Shown here: piece after piece, positions 25,643-34,534 of the stretch | Position numbering within the stretch: the stretch's first letter is position 1 | Layout: each line of letters starts with the position of its first letter | DNA from: Runella sp. MFBS21 | GTDB lineage: Bacteria > Bacteroidota > Bacteroidia > Cytophagales > Spirosomataceae | DNA: 64,000 nt | Assembly: GCF_029433105.1 (NCBI RefSeq) | Contig: NZ_JARNTW010000004.1 | Span: 270,977 to 334,976, forward strand | Direction: 5' to 3' | Program-made: the position numbers and the translations under genes | The notes under the pieces: generated by a model | The model's database searches: none | The model's input: only the letters and a program-made list of their open reading frames with translations | Told to the model about the DNA's origin: nothing

Positions 25643-26198
25643 GAGGTTATGAATTAGTTTTATTCTGTAGTAATTATTATAAAGGCAAATTGTTTGCGAA
25701 ACTAATGTGAAAATACAAAAGTAGCAGAACATATAACGTAAAAAACATCCAATTGTACTATTGAAATGAGAACAAAAAGGCAGGATTGTTGTTATAGTAG
25801 TCAAGTTGTGTTTTGTACCAATTTTTGGGTTCAATTTTAACTTTAATTTTACGCTAGTGATGAATCATAAAACAAAGTGTAAAGTATTGATTGCCAATGG
25901 ATAGCAAGGTGATAGAACGAATCGAAAAAATATTTTGTTTATTTCTTGTGAATGAATCACAATTTAACCGATATTTGTCACGTTTTTTTCAAAAATCTAA
26001 TACAAAAGTGGCACACACTCTTTCACATACTCGCTGCGCGCACATTACGCCATTTTTTTGTAGGTCCGAAAGGACACAATAATACTTGTTTGCCTACGTA
26101 GCAAACACATCTCGCCAACTTATCTCAAAAACTTACATTTTATCAACCCCAAAGCGGATTTGTTGTCTCCGCAGAGGATTCAATTCCCACAAACGACA
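25643..26198. other. Divergent intergenic region with structured leader
   Basis: About 555 bp between two divergent genes. It holds an AT-rich half (25650-26000) and, before the GNAT gene, two small hairpins: GTCC-GAAA-GGAC (26064-26075, a GNRA tetraloop) and TGTTTGC/GCAAACA (26087-26093 with 26101-26107). A 63-codon frame at 25891-26082 has no recognisable features and no support. The region likely holds promoters for both flanking genes. Confidence 0.5.
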
Positions 26199-26906
26199 AT
26201 GTCAAACATCGAAATCGTAGCTAACGAATACATCGTAGAAACAGCCGAAGACAAACATTTCCACCTTGCTGAGACTATCTGTCAAGAGATGGAAGAAAGT
26301 GCTAAACAGCGTGGTACTGGCATCGCCAAACGTTCGCCTATTTATATCCGAGAAAAAATGTCTGAAGGAAAGGCTATCATAGCCACTACACTCCTTGGAG
26401 AATGGGTAGGTTTTTGTTATATCGAAACTTGGGAACATGGTAAATTTGTGGCCAATTCGGGCCTTATCGTACATCCTGACCACCGTAAAAGTGGTATTGC
26501 AAAGGCTATTAAAAGAAAAGCATTTGAGCTTTCGCGGACTAAGTATCCTAATGCCAAAATCATTGGAATCACTACGAGCCTTGCCGTGATGAAAATCAAT
26601 TCTGATTTGGGCTATGAGCCGGTTACATTTAGTGAATTGCCTGCCGATGATGCATTCTGGAAAGGGTGCTCTAGTTGTGTCAATTATGATGTGCTTACTC
26701 GTACCAATCGCAAAAACTGCCTTTGTACAGGGATGATGTACGACCCTGAGCAAGTACAGAAGCAAGGCAAAAAAGCCCCTTGGGACTTTTTGAAGGAATC
26801 AAAGCTTTATGAGCGTTGGATGCGTATCAAGCAGCGGATTTTGCTGCGTCGTGAAACCCGTGAGGCCAAAGCTCGTAAGCGCCAAGAACTCGAATTGACG
26901 CACTAA
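26199..26906 (+). CDS. GNAT acetyltransferase, possibly of arginine synthesis
   Basis: A 235-residue GNAT protein (ATG at 26199 chosen; 13 more codons are open upstream). The acetyl-CoA site is VHPDHRKSGIAKAIKRKAFE, in the middle of the chain. The C-terminal part has an unusual cysteine set, CSSCVNYDV...NCLC, and a basic tail. GNAT proteins of this layout are found next to argG in arginine clusters of Bacteroidota, where they are candidates for the missing first step (acylation of glutamate). Here argG is 2.2 kb downstream, separated by an ABC exporter. The arginine role is inference from that context; the acyltransferase fold itself is clear. Confidence 0.75.
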   Translation: MSNIEIVANEYIVETAEDKHFHLAETICQEMEESAKQRGTGIAKRSPIYIREKMSEGKAIIATTLLGEWVGFCYIETWEHGKFVANSGLIVHPDHRKSGIAKAIKRKAFELSRTKYPNAKIIGITTSLAVMKINSDLGYEPVTFSELPADDAFWKGCSSCVNYDVLTRTNRKNCLCTGMMYDPEQVQKQGKKAPWDFLKESKLYERWMRIKQRILLRRETREAKARKRQELELTH

Positions 26907-26929
26907 AAAGTTGCTACTGTTAGTATATA

Positions 26930-26974
26930 AAGCCCTAACTGCGGAATAAAAACGTAGTTGGGGCTTATTTTTTT
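26930..26974 (+). terminator. Terminator after GNAT gene
   Basis: AAGCCCTAACT (26930-26940) pairs with AGTTGGGGCTT (26956-26966) with one G-T pair, then ATTTTTTT. It separates the GNAT gene from the ABC exporter. Confidence 0.85.
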
Positions 26975-27059
26975 GGATATAACCTAGAAGTTTTCGTAGT
27001 TTCGATAGATAATTCGCAAGTCTGTGTTCGCCATTTCTCAAGTAAAATAGAAAAGATTT

Positions 27060-28853
27060 TTGGAACTTCGGCAAATCATCAATCGTCTGCTCCCTTTTCT
27101 GAGCCCAGACCGGTGGCTCATTATGGGGACATTGGCGCTTACCTTGATTGGAGCCCTGACGGCCCAGGTCAACCCCCTTGTGTTACGGCATACTGTTGAT
27201 GAAATTGATTTGTTGCTTCGTGAAGGTAAAAGTTTGGAAGAAGGATTACCTCTTTTAGGATGGATTACGGTGATTCTGTTTGGAAAAGAACTTCTGAATA
27301 TTTTTATCCAATTTGGGCAAAAATTTTACGGCGAAAAACTTCGCATCAATGTTTCTTTCAATCTTGCCCAAAGTGCCGTAGAGCGAATTTTGACTTATAA
27401 AATGAGCTTTTATACGAGTCAGCTCAATCAATCCGGACGCTTGCAAACTCGCATTGACCGAGGAGTGGAGAGTCTGACCAAGCTCGTCCAAAATTTTTTC
27501 ATCGATGTATTGCCTTTGTTTGCCAACGCCGTTGTGGCTTTGGTAGTGATGTTTTCGGCCAATGTTTCTGTAGGATTGGTGGCGATTTGTGTGTTGCCCG
27601 CTTACTTCTATGTAAGTTTCAAACAAGCCCAAAAACTTCAGGGAGTGAGGCGTAAATTACGCGGACAGCGTGAAGATAAAAACAATGGTTTGATTAATTT
27701 GATTGACTCTATCTCTGTCATAAAGTCGTTTGTGAGAGAGAAATATGAAGGGAGAAAACAGCTGCAGCTTCAACAAAAATTGATGGATTTACAGTTGCAA
27801 ACGCGCCGTACAAGTTTCATTTTTGAAGGCTTAAAGACATTTATCGAGCAAATTGGTGTCGTACTTATTATCATTTTGACAGCTTATTTGGTTCTTGACC
27901 GTCAAATTTCGATTGGAGCTATTATGTTTCATATCATGCTGTTTGGGAATGTTTCGGCACCTATTCGGCAACTTCATCGGATTTATGATGAAATGAACGA
28001 TGCCCTCATCTATGCCGAGGGCTACTTTAGTATCTTAGACGCCAAAGGAGAAATAGAGTCGCTTGGGCATACTATTTCTGAGCCTTTAAAGGGGGATTAT
28101 TTGTTGGAGAATGTCAATTTTTATTATCCAACGGGGGTTCACGCTCTTAAAAATGTTAATATTCACATTCCCCATGGGAAAACAACCGCTTTAGTGGGAC
28201 TTTCGGGCGCGGGCAAATCGACGGTGATTAATCTCCTCACTAAGTTTTATGTGCCTGAAAGTGGTCAAATCTCTTTGGATGGTATTGCCCTCAACGATTA
28301 TGATACTCATGCTTTGCGTGATGATATAGGCTTGGTACTTCAGAAGAATCACATTTTTAAAGGAAGTATTGAAGAAAATATTAGATACGGTAAACCTTCA
28401 GCTACGCTAGAGGAAGTACAAGAAGCGGCTAAAAAAGCTTTTTTGCATGAACAAATTCTAGATTTGCCCGACCAATACAAATCAGACGCTTCTCAGCTTT
28501 CGGGCGGTCAGCAGCAGCGGATTGCGATTGCAAGATTGTTTTTGAAAGATCCTCCTATTATTTTCCTAGATGAACCCACCGCGAGCCTTGATGCTATCGT
28601 GACAGAGCAAATCCGTAATAGCATCGAAGCCATCAAGCAAGGGCGCACGGTGGTGATTATTTCGCATAGTATTGCTCAGATTATGGATGCTGATGTTATT
28701 TATGTGATGCAGAGAGGCGAAGTAGTCGAAAAAGGCAAGCATGAGCAATTGTATGAACAGGAGGGCGTTTATCGCCATATTTTTGATGCATCTACTCGTA
28801 GTCTTAACTTAGATAAAATTGCAAAGACGCTGGATAACAACGCCGAAACTTAA
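27060..28853 (+). CDS. ABC transporter, fused permease and ATPase
   Basis: A 597-residue ABC half-exporter of the inner membrane, working as a dimer. About six membrane helices lie in residues 20-305. The ATPase domain has Walker A GLSGAGKST, the signature LSGGQQQR, Walker B PPIIFLDEPT and the switch region ISHSIAQI. The start is TTG at 27060: an in-frame stop lies four codons upstream and the next ATG is inside the first helix, so a TTG start fits the normal N-terminus (RQIINRLLPFLSPDRW). The substrate is unknown; relatives export lipids, peptides or drugs. It lies between the GNAT and argG genes, with a terminator before it and a promoter box after it. Confidence 0.92.
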   Translation: MELRQIINRLLPFLSPDRWLIMGTLALTLIGALTAQVNPLVLRHTVDEIDLLLREGKSLEEGLPLLGWITVILFGKELLNIFIQFGQKFYGEKLRINVSFNLAQSAVERILTYKMSFYTSQLNQSGRLQTRIDRGVESLTKLVQNFFIDVLPLFANAVVALVVMFSANVSVGLVAICVLPAYFYVSFKQAQKLQGVRRKLRGQREDKNNGLINLIDSISVIKSFVREKYEGRKQLQLQQKLMDLQLQTRRTSFIFEGLKTFIEQIGVVLIIILTAYLVLDRQISIGAIMFHIMLFGNVSAPIRQLHRIYDEMNDALIYAEGYFSILDAKGEIESLGHTISEPLKGDYLLENVNFYYPTGVHALKNVNIHIPHGKTTALVGLSGAGKSTVINLLTKFYVPESGQISLDGIALNDYDTHALRDDIGLVLQKNHIFKGSIEENIRYGKPSATLEEVQEAAKKAFLHEQILDLPDQYKSDASQLSGGQQQRIAIARLFLKDPPIIFLDEPTASLDAIVTEQIRNSIEAIKQGRTVVIISHSIAQIMDADVIYVMQRGEVVEKGKHEQLYEQEGVYRHIFDASTRSLNLDKIAKTLDNNAET

Positions 28854-28920
28854 AAATAGGGGCTGAGAATAAAAAGGAAAGGAGGATGCTGATTTTTTAT
28901 AAACCGTGCGTTTATTCTCC

Positions 28921-28928
28921 TAACTTTG
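28921..28928 (+). promoter_or_regulatory. Promoter -7 box for argG
   Basis: TAACTTTG is a full match to TAnnTTTG. It would give a leader of about 190 nt ahead of argG. The -33 region is T-rich without a clear TTTG. A small GTGC-TTTA-GCAC hairpin lies just before the argG start (29097-29108). Confidence 0.5.
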
Positions 28929-29121
28929 CACTGAAAAATAAAGAAAAACCTACCTTATTTGACTGAGTAAAAAGCTGCTTGAATACAAAAATCATAACTT
29001 ATTTAATACTGAATAGTTAAGCATGAGCAGCGCATTGTTAAAGGTTTTTTGTGTGTAACTAATTGATTTTGAATTGATAATAATTAACAATTAACTTGTG
29101 CTTTAGCACTTAAAGAAGTCC

Positions 29122-30321
29122 ATGTCTGAAAGTAAAAAAGTCGTTTTAGCGTTTAGTGGAGGTTTAGATACCTCTTTTTGCGTCAAATATTTGTCAGAAG
29201 ACAAAGGCTATGAAGTACACTCGGTATTGGTAGATACAGGTGGCTTCTCAGCCGAAGAGCTAAAGGCTATTGAGGCAAGAGCCTATTCGTTGGGCGTGAA
29301 AAATCACGCTACTATTTCCAAAACAGAAGATTATTATCAGCAATGTATCAAATACTTGGTATTTGGGAATATTCTTAAAAACAACACCTACCCCCTGTCG
29401 GTAAGTGCCGAGCGTATATTTCAAGCAATAGCGGCGGCAGAGTATGCCAAGGAGATTGGCGCACAGGCCATTGCGCATGGTAGTACAGGGGCTGGCAACG
29501 ACCAAGTACGTTTTGATATGGCTTTTAGGATTATCATGCCTGAAGCCGAAATCATCACTCCTATTCGTGATTTGAGACTTTCGCGCGAGGCCGAAATCGA
29601 GTATCTAAAATCAAAAGGTGTAGACCAAGAGTGGCACAAAGCAGCGTATTCTATCAATAAAGGTTTATGGGGGACATCGGTAGGTGGAAAAGAAACTCTC
29701 ACCTCCGACAAATATTTACCCGAAAGTGCTTTCCCTACCCAAGTAAGCAAAACCGAACAAGAACGCATCAGTCTCACTTTTGAAAAAGGGGAATTGGTAG
29801 GTATCAATGAGGTGAGTTATAGCCCCGTAGAGGCTATCCAAAAGCTTTCAGAAATTGCCGCTCCTTTCGGTATTGGACGAGATATTCACGTAGGTGATAC
29901 AATTATTGGGATCAAAGGACGCGTAGGATTTGAGGCAGCTGCGCCTTTAGTAATTATTAAAGCTCATCATACTTTAGAAAAACATGTATTGAGCGAGCAA
30001 CAATTGTATTGGAAAGAACAACTAGCCAACTGGTATGGTAGCTTATTGCACAAAGGGCAATTTATGGAACCTGTCATGCGTAATATTGAAACATTCTTGG
30101 CCGATACCCAAAATCACGTGACGGGCAAAGTGCACCTCACTTTGGCACCTTACCGTTTTTATGTAGAAGGTATCGAATCAAGTTTTGATTTGATGTCGCC
30201 AGTATTTGGAAGTTATGGTGAAATGAACAACGCTTGGACCGGGGATGATGTACGCGGCTTTGCCAAAGTGGCTTCCAACCAAGTGATGATTTATCAAAAG
30301 ATTAGTGAATTGAATCAATGA
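29122..30321 (+). CDS. argG: Argininosuccinate synthase
   Basis: A 399-residue cytosolic enzyme that joins citrulline and aspartate with ATP in arginine synthesis. The ATP-binding PP-loop AFSGGLDTSFC is at residues 10-20. Further family blocks seen are AHGSTGAGNDQVRFD, the SINKGLWGTSVGG citrulline region and EGIESSFDLMSPVFGSYGEMNN near the C-terminus. The length is normal. The start ATG at 29122 follows a long leader. In many Bacteroidota argG is followed by argC and argD; here it is followed by an alpha/beta hydrolase and a hairpin without T tract, so the rest of the pathway is elsewhere. Confidence 0.95.
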   Translation: MSESKKVVLAFSGGLDTSFCVKYLSEDKGYEVHSVLVDTGGFSAEELKAIEARAYSLGVKNHATISKTEDYYQQCIKYLVFGNILKNNTYPLSVSAERIFQAIAAAEYAKEIGAQAIAHGSTGAGNDQVRFDMAFRIIMPEAEIITPIRDLRLSREAEIEYLKSKGVDQEWHKAAYSINKGLWGTSVGGKETLTSDKYLPESAFPTQVSKTEQERISLTFEKGELVGINEVSYSPVEAIQKLSEIAAPFGIGRDIHVGDTIIGIKGRVGFEAAAPLVIIKAHHTLEKHVLSEQQLYWKEQLANWYGSLLHKGQFMEPVMRNIETFLADTQNHVTGKVHLTLAPYRFYVEGIESSFDLMSPVFGSYGEMNNAWTGDDVRGFAKVASNQVMIYQKISELNQ

Positions 30322-30328
30322 GTAATAG

Positions 30329-30364
30329 ATTAAGATTGTGGGACGTCGTGCCCACAGTCTTAAT
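30329..30364 (+). other. Intercistronic hairpin after argG
   Basis: A 14-bp stem ATTAAGATTGTGGG/CCCACAGTCTTAAT with one G-T pair and an 8-nt loop. No T tract follows, and the next gene starts 17 bp later. It may weaken read-through or protect the argG message rather than end it. Confidence 0.65.
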
Positions 30365-30380
30365 GGATAATCTGGGCTGA

Positions 30381-31400
30381 ATGAGAAAAAAACTACCCCT
30401 CTTTATTATTTTTTTATTGGTTACTTTTCTGAGTCGAGCTCAAAACGAAGGTTGGGCTATCTGCAATAGTGGTGCCAATTTATACTTCAAAATTGTGGGT
30501 AGTGGCAATCCCGTACTGGTAGTGAGTGATGCTGGGAATTCGTCAGCATACCTTCAAGAACTTATAAAAAAGCTTTCCACGACCAATCGGGTCGTTTATT
30601 ATGACCCCCGGGCTACTGGCAAAAGTCGTTTTCCGGTTATTAATGATACTACCGTTAATTTCAATATGGCCGTGGCAGATATTGAGGCTTTAAGGGCGGT
30701 GTTGCGGATTCCTAGGTGGTCGGTATTAGCTCATGGATTTGGGGCTAAAATCGCCTGTGCCTATGCTTCCCAAGCGGGCGAACATCTAGGTCAGCTGGTT
30801 TTGGTGAACCCTACGGCTATGATGAACACTTCTTTGCCTCCTTCCACTTCTTATTTTGATACTTTTGAGGAATACGGTTTTTCAGGAATGCTGACTCAAG
30901 AAAACATCAGCAAGCGTTTTCAACATCTACAATCACAACTACAAACAATGGCCAACGACTCAGTGGCGCGGGCACGGGCTATTATGACTTTTCAGGCAGC
31001 TACCTACGTACACGATACCTTGCATGAACCTGTTGCCGCAGAATTTTTGTATGAAAAAGTACGAAATGTGGCAATTAAAAGCCGAGTAAGTAATAAATTT
31101 GTTCCAGAGCCTTTCGACTGCGTGAGCGTATTGCGCCAGCGAAATATTCCTGTGATGGTGATTTTGTCGCGACAACGTGTGAATGCCAGCGGACTCGCAA
31201 CGGAGTGGAAAAAAGCGCTCCCCAATGTCTCAATCGTAATGATAGACCGGGCGCATCATTTTCCGTGGTTAGACAATCCTGCTTTGTTTTATGAACAAGT
31301 AAATTCCTTTTTAAAACGATTTGTTCCTGTAACGTATGCCAGTCAAAAAAAAGTTAGTAGTCCTGTCAGGCGCGGGTATCAGCGCCGAAAGCGGAATTAA
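30381..31400 (+). CDS. Exported alpha/beta hydrolase fold protein without the usual Ser nucleophile
   Basis: A 339-residue protein with signal peptide (about 1-20) and an alpha/beta hydrolase fold. The YYDPRATGKS strand-loop and the late HHFPWLDNPALFYEQVNSFL histidine region fit the family. At the nucleophile elbow the text is AHGFGAK, where HSxG is expected, so Gly119 replaces the catalytic serine. The protein may be inactive, use another residue, or bind a ligand. The C-terminal basic tail overlaps the start of the sirtuin gene by 65 bp. It follows argG after a hairpin. Family relatives include prolyl aminopeptidase-like and lipase-like proteins. Confidence 0.8.
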   Translation: MRKKLPLFIIFLLVTFLSRAQNEGWAICNSGANLYFKIVGSGNPVLVVSDAGNSSAYLQELIKKLSTTNRVVYYDPRATGKSRFPVINDTTVNFNMAVADIEALRAVLRIPRWSVLAHGFGAKIACAYASQAGEHLGQLVLVNPTAMMNTSLPPSTSYFDTFEEYGFSGMLTQENISKRFQHLQSQLQTMANDSVARARAIMTFQAATYVHDTLHEPVAAEFLYEKVRNVAIKSRVSNKFVPEPFDCVSVLRQRNIPVMVILSRQRVNASGLATEWKKALPNVSIVMIDRAHHFPWLDNPALFYEQVNSFLKRFVPVTYASQKKVSSPVRRGYQRRKRN

Positions 31401-32040
31401 AACATTTCGAGATTCCGATGGTTTGTGGGAAGGATATAGCATTGAAGATGTAGCAACTCCTGAAGGATGGCAGCGCAATCCAAAGCTGGTATTGGACTTT
31501 TACAACGAGCGTCGTAAACAGGGATTAGCGGCCGAACCCAACTTAGCTCACTTGATTCTGGCGGAGCTAGAACAATATTTTGACGTACATATCATTACCC
31601 AAAACGTTGATAATCTCCACGAAAAAGCGGGGTCTACCAACGTTTTACATTTACACGGCGAACTCTTCAAGGCTCGTAGTACCAAAAACCCGAAGCTTGT
31701 CTATGACATAGACGGCTGGGAGTTGAATTTGGGCGATAAGTGCGAATTGGGCAGTCAACTTCGCCCTCACATTGTATGGTTTCATGAAGAAGTACCCATG
31801 ATGGAACCTGCCCTTAAAATCACCGAAAATGCTGATATTTTTATTGTAGTGGGTACGTCATTAGTAGTATATCCAGCGGCGGGTCTTGTATATTATGTAC
31901 AGCCTCGGGTGCCTATCTTTGTAGTAGATCCCAAAACCCCCGAAATGTCGGGCAGTACTAAGTATGTAACTTTTATTCCCGAAACAGCTACCGTAGGAAT
32001 GGCAATGCTGAAAGAGAAGCTACTGAGAGAGTATGCTTAA
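31336..32040 (+). CDS. cobB: NAD-dependent protein deacylase (sirtuin)
   Basis: A 234-residue Sir2-family enzyme that removes acyl groups from protein lysines using NAD. The NAD motifs are GAGISAESGIKTFRD (about 11-25) and TQNVDNLHEKAG (about 94-105), with the catalytic His in LHLHGEL. RPHIVWFHEEVP follows. The zinc-binding cysteines of many sirtuins are not seen; only one Cys lies in that stretch, as in other short bacterial class III forms. The start ATG at 31336 lies inside the hydrolase gene in another frame, which implies coupled translation. FolD follows 87 bp later. Confidence 0.9.
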   Translation: MPVKKKLVVLSGAGISAESGIKTFRDSDGLWEGYSIEDVATPEGWQRNPKLVLDFYNERRKQGLAAEPNLAHLILAELEQYFDVHIITQNVDNLHEKAGSTNVLHLHGELFKARSTKNPKLVYDIDGWELNLGDKCELGSQLRPHIVWFHEEVPMMEPALKITENADIFIVVGTSLVVYPAAGLVYYVQPRVPIFVVDPKTPEMSGSTKYVTFIPETATVGMAMLKEKLLREYA

Positions 32041-32127
32041 ATTGGGGTGTGCGTAGATTTCAATCGGTATTTGGCAAGAAGGCTGTACATTTGTCTATTC
32101 ATTATTTCATAATTCGTAAAAACATCA

Positions 32128-33006
32128 ATGCAACTTTTAGACGGTAAAGCACTTTCGGCTCAAGTCAAAGCCGAGATTAAAATAGAAGTAGACAAAATCA
32201 AAGCCCATGGCGGTAAAACGCCGCATTTGGCGGCTATCCTAGTCGGCAACAATGGCGCGAGCGAAACCTATGTAGCTTCCAAAATCAAAAGCTGCGAAGA
32301 GATAGGTTTTAAGTCAACATTAATCAGCTTGCCTGACACTACCTCCGAAGAAGAGCTACTATCGCATATCCAAGATCTGAATTATGATGAGGATGTAGAT
32401 GGGTTTATTGTACAATTACCCTTACCTACTCACATCTCCGAAAACCGAATCATGGAAGCGGTCGCTCCCGAAAAAGATGTGGATGGTTTTCACCCTATCA
32501 ACGTTGGGAGAATGTGCAAAGGGCTCCCTGCTTATATTTCTGCTACTCCTTTTGGGATTTTGGAAATGCTCGAACGTTACAAAATTCAGACTGCCGGTAA
32601 ACACTGCGTAGTAGTAGGACGTAGCCAAATTGTGGGTTTGCCGATGAGCATTTTGATGCAACGCAACGCTTATCCGGGCAATTGCACCGTTACGATTTGT
32701 CATAGTCGTACGCCCAATCTGAAAGAAGTATGTCAAAGTGCAGATATATTGGTCGCAGCTCTTGGAAGACCTGAATTCATTACGGCTGATTACATCAAAG
32801 AAGGAGCCGTCGTTATCGACGTGGGCATTACACGAGTAGCCGATGCTTCCAAAAAAAGTGGCTTTGCCATTAAAGGAGACGTGAAATTTGATGAAGTAGC
32901 ACCTAAGTCAAGTTTTATTACGCCTGTGCCAGGTGGAGTAGGATTGATGACTATCTGTGGATTGCTTACCAATACCCTCTTGGCTTCTAAAAAGGCTATT
33001 TTCTAA
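32128..33006 (+). CDS. folD: Bifunctional methylene-THF dehydrogenase/cyclohydrolase
   Basis: A 292-residue cytosolic enzyme that interconverts 5,10-methylene-THF and 10-formyl-THF, feeding purine and formyl-Met synthesis. Family motifs are the [10 protein letters not shown] helix with the catalytic Lys, [29 protein letters not shown] (dinucleotide site) and the C-terminal [10 protein letters not shown]. Length is normal. It is the last gene in the plus-strand run from argG and faces the minus-strand desaturase. A 13-bp hairpin lies 25 bp after the stop. Confidence 0.97.
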   Translation: MQLLDGKALSAQVKAEIKIEVDKIKAHGGKTPHLAAILVGNNGASETYVASKIKSCEEIGFKSTLISLPDTTSEEELLSHIQDLNYDEDVDGFIVQLPLPTHISENRIMEAVAPEKDVDGFHPINVGRMCKGLPAYISATPFGILEMLERYKIQTAGKHCVVVGRSQIVGLPMSILMQRNAYPGNCTVTICHSRTPNLKEVCQSADILVAALGRPEFITADYIKEGAVVIDVGITRVADASKKSGFAIKGDVKFDEVAPKSSFITPVPGGVGLMTICGLLTNTLLASKKAIF

Positions 33007-33031
33007 AAATAAAAAGACTTTTTTTTAAAAT

Positions 33032-33065
33032 AAACCTTCCAAGACTTTTAACTCTTGGAAGGTTT
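33032..33065. terminator. Hairpin between folD and the desaturase (repeat-family relative)
   Basis: A perfect 13-bp stem AAACCTTCCAAGA/TCTTGGAAGGTTT with an 8-nt loop, between convergent genes. T runs are weak on both strands. The CTTCCAAG/CTTGGAAG core recalls the tandem palindromic array at 34241-34467. Confidence 0.65.
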
Positions 33066-33087
33066 GATAAATGTCCTTATTGACTTC

Positions 33088-33840
33088 TCAACTCGGCATG
33101 TAGTTTAGGTCATTGTTTCGCTTCAATTTAATGATTCCAACCGCATTGAGCATTAAAATAAACGGAAATGTGGGATCAAACTCGTGCCATTTTACCCCAA
33201 AATTAGCTCTTCCACCCAGTTTGTGGTGATTGTTGTGGTAAGATTCTCCCATCATCAAAAAGTCAAAAGGAAGTAAATTTTTGGCGGTATCATTGACTTT
33301 AAAATTGGTATAACCATAACGGTGCGCATACCAGTTAATAATCACCCCGTGTACAGGCCCCATCAAGTAGTGAATCGGGAGCAGCAAAAACATCCACCAA
33401 GCAGTGGCAAATTGAATATAAAACAGCGTATAAAGCACCCCCCAGCCAATTCTGATAGCCCAAGAGTCTCCGAGGCGTTCCATAAATTCCCAATGAGGTA
33501 CATCTTTCTTAAATTTGTCAGGAATATTGTCGTGGCGATGTAAGATATTGTTATAGTAGTTTTTGGTTTTCCACATCATATCTACGACACTGTCCGAAAA
33601 ACTCGGTGAATGTGGGTCTTGCTCGGTGTCGGCATAGGCATGATGTAAACGGTGCATAACCCCATAAGCATAGGGACTTAAAAACGACGACCCCTGGAAA
33701 ACGAAAGTAAGGGTGTAAAAAAACTTCTCCCAAAAAGGGCTCATTGTAAACATTTTGTGGGCAGCGTAACGGTGCAAAAAGAATGTCTGCATCAGTAACG
33801 ATAAATACCAGTGGGCTACAAAAAATACAAGAATATACAT
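33088..33840 (-). CDS. Acyl-CoA/fatty-acid desaturase
   Basis: A 250-residue membrane di-iron desaturase that introduces a double bond into fatty acyl chains. The three histidine boxes are HRYAAH near residue 24, HRLHH near 65 and HNNHH near 205, with about four hydrophobic segments around them. The ATG at 33840 is used; a TTG two codons upstream is also in frame. The protein is shorter than delta-9 desaturases of eukaryotes but usual for bacterial members. It is convergent with folD and lies alone on its strand. It probably adjusts membrane fluidity. Confidence 0.92.
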   Translation of the reverse strand: MYILVFFVAHWYLSLLMQTFFLHRYAAHKMFTMSPFWEKFFYTLTFVFQGSSFLSPYAYGVMHRLHHAYADTEQDPHSPSFSDSVVDMMWKTKNYYNNILHRHDNIPDKFKKDVPHWEFMERLGDSWAIRIGWGVLYTLFYIQFATAWWMFLLLPIHYLMGPVHGVIINWYAHRYGYTNFKVNDTAKNLLPFDFLMMGESYHNNHHKLGGRANFGVKWHEFDPTFPFILMLNAVGIIKLKRNNDLNYMPS

Positions 33841-33946
33841 AGACAATCAATTAGTTTGATAAAAGAGTATAACAAAAGTACTAATGTGCTTTTAGGAAAA
33901 AGATGAGGAAAATCATCTTTGGAAGGATTTGATATAGAAAACAAAA

Positions 33947-34237
33947 ATGACGTTTCAAGAATTTAAAAACTCGCTTTCAGAAGAGCGCCCCGCCGCCGAT
34001 TTTTCGGTTTTGTTAAAAGCACTCTGGTATGATGCTAAAGGTGATTGGGAGGCTGCTCACAACATAGCGCAGTCGCGAGAAGGCACGCGCGATTATGACC
34101 GTTTACACGCCTACCTCCATCGCAAAGAAGGTGATCAATGGAATGCGGGCTATTGGTATCGGCGTGCTCGCGCCGAGATGCCTTCCTATAGTTTAGAAAA
34201 AGAATGGGAAGAACTTGTAAAACAATGGCTGGTATAA
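33947..34237 (+). CDS. Conserved small protein of unknown function
   Basis: A 96-residue soluble protein rich in Trp, Tyr and Arg, with predicted helices: MTFQEFKNSL, ALWYDAKGDWEAAHNIAQSREG, and YDRLHAYLHRKEGDQWNAGYWYRRAR. The pattern of repeated 'W-E-A-A' and 'Y-W-Y-R-R-A' helices recalls a TPR-like or Sel1-like pair of helices. Similar short proteins are often found in Bacteroidota and proteobacteria with no known role. It has its own unit, and the tandem palindromic array follows right after its stop codon. Confidence 0.75.
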   Translation: MTFQEFKNSLSEERPAADFSVLLKALWYDAKGDWEAAHNIAQSREGTRDYDRLHAYLHRKEGDQWNAGYWYRRARAEMPSYSLEKEWEELVKQWLV

Positions 34238-34240
34238 TAC

Positions 34241-34467
34241 TGACTTTCCAAGTTTTGGGTGAGTAGGTTTGTAAACTTGGAAAGTCTCTACCTGCAAAAC
34301 TGACTTTCCAAGTTTTGGGTGAGTAGGTTTGTAAACTTGGAAAGTCTCTACCTGCAAAACTGACTTTCCAAGTCTTAGGTAATTAGGTTTACAAACTTGG
34401 AAAGTCTCTACCTACAAAACTGACTTTCCAAGTTTTGGGTGAGTAAGTTTACAAACTTGGAAAGTCT
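34241..34467 (+). repeat. Four tandem 60-bp palindromic repeats
   Basis: Units start at 34241, 34301, 34361 and 34421; the last ends at 34467. The first two units are identical; the third and fourth differ at several bases. Each unit has inverted arms GACTTTCCAAGTTT and AAACTTGGAAAGTC (14 bp, 17-nt loop in unit 1), then a TCTACCTGCAAAAC linker. The array fills the gap between the 96-residue protein and the glyoxalase-like gene. Spacers are part of the repeat, so it is not a CRISPR array. It resembles REP/BIME-type intergenic repeats. Confidence 0.92.
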
Positions 34468-34534
34468 ATCATATGCCATTTCTTAAATTGAGATTTTTTG
34501 GGGTTTAGGTTATCAATTTTTTAAATTCTTTTTT

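Noticed and set aside
25891-26082. 63-codon frame ahead of the GNAT gene
   Set aside because: No family, no promoter and an irregular composition; the region reads better as leader.
34241-34467. CRISPR array
   Set aside because: The 60-bp units repeat in full, including what would be spacers, and no cas genes are near.
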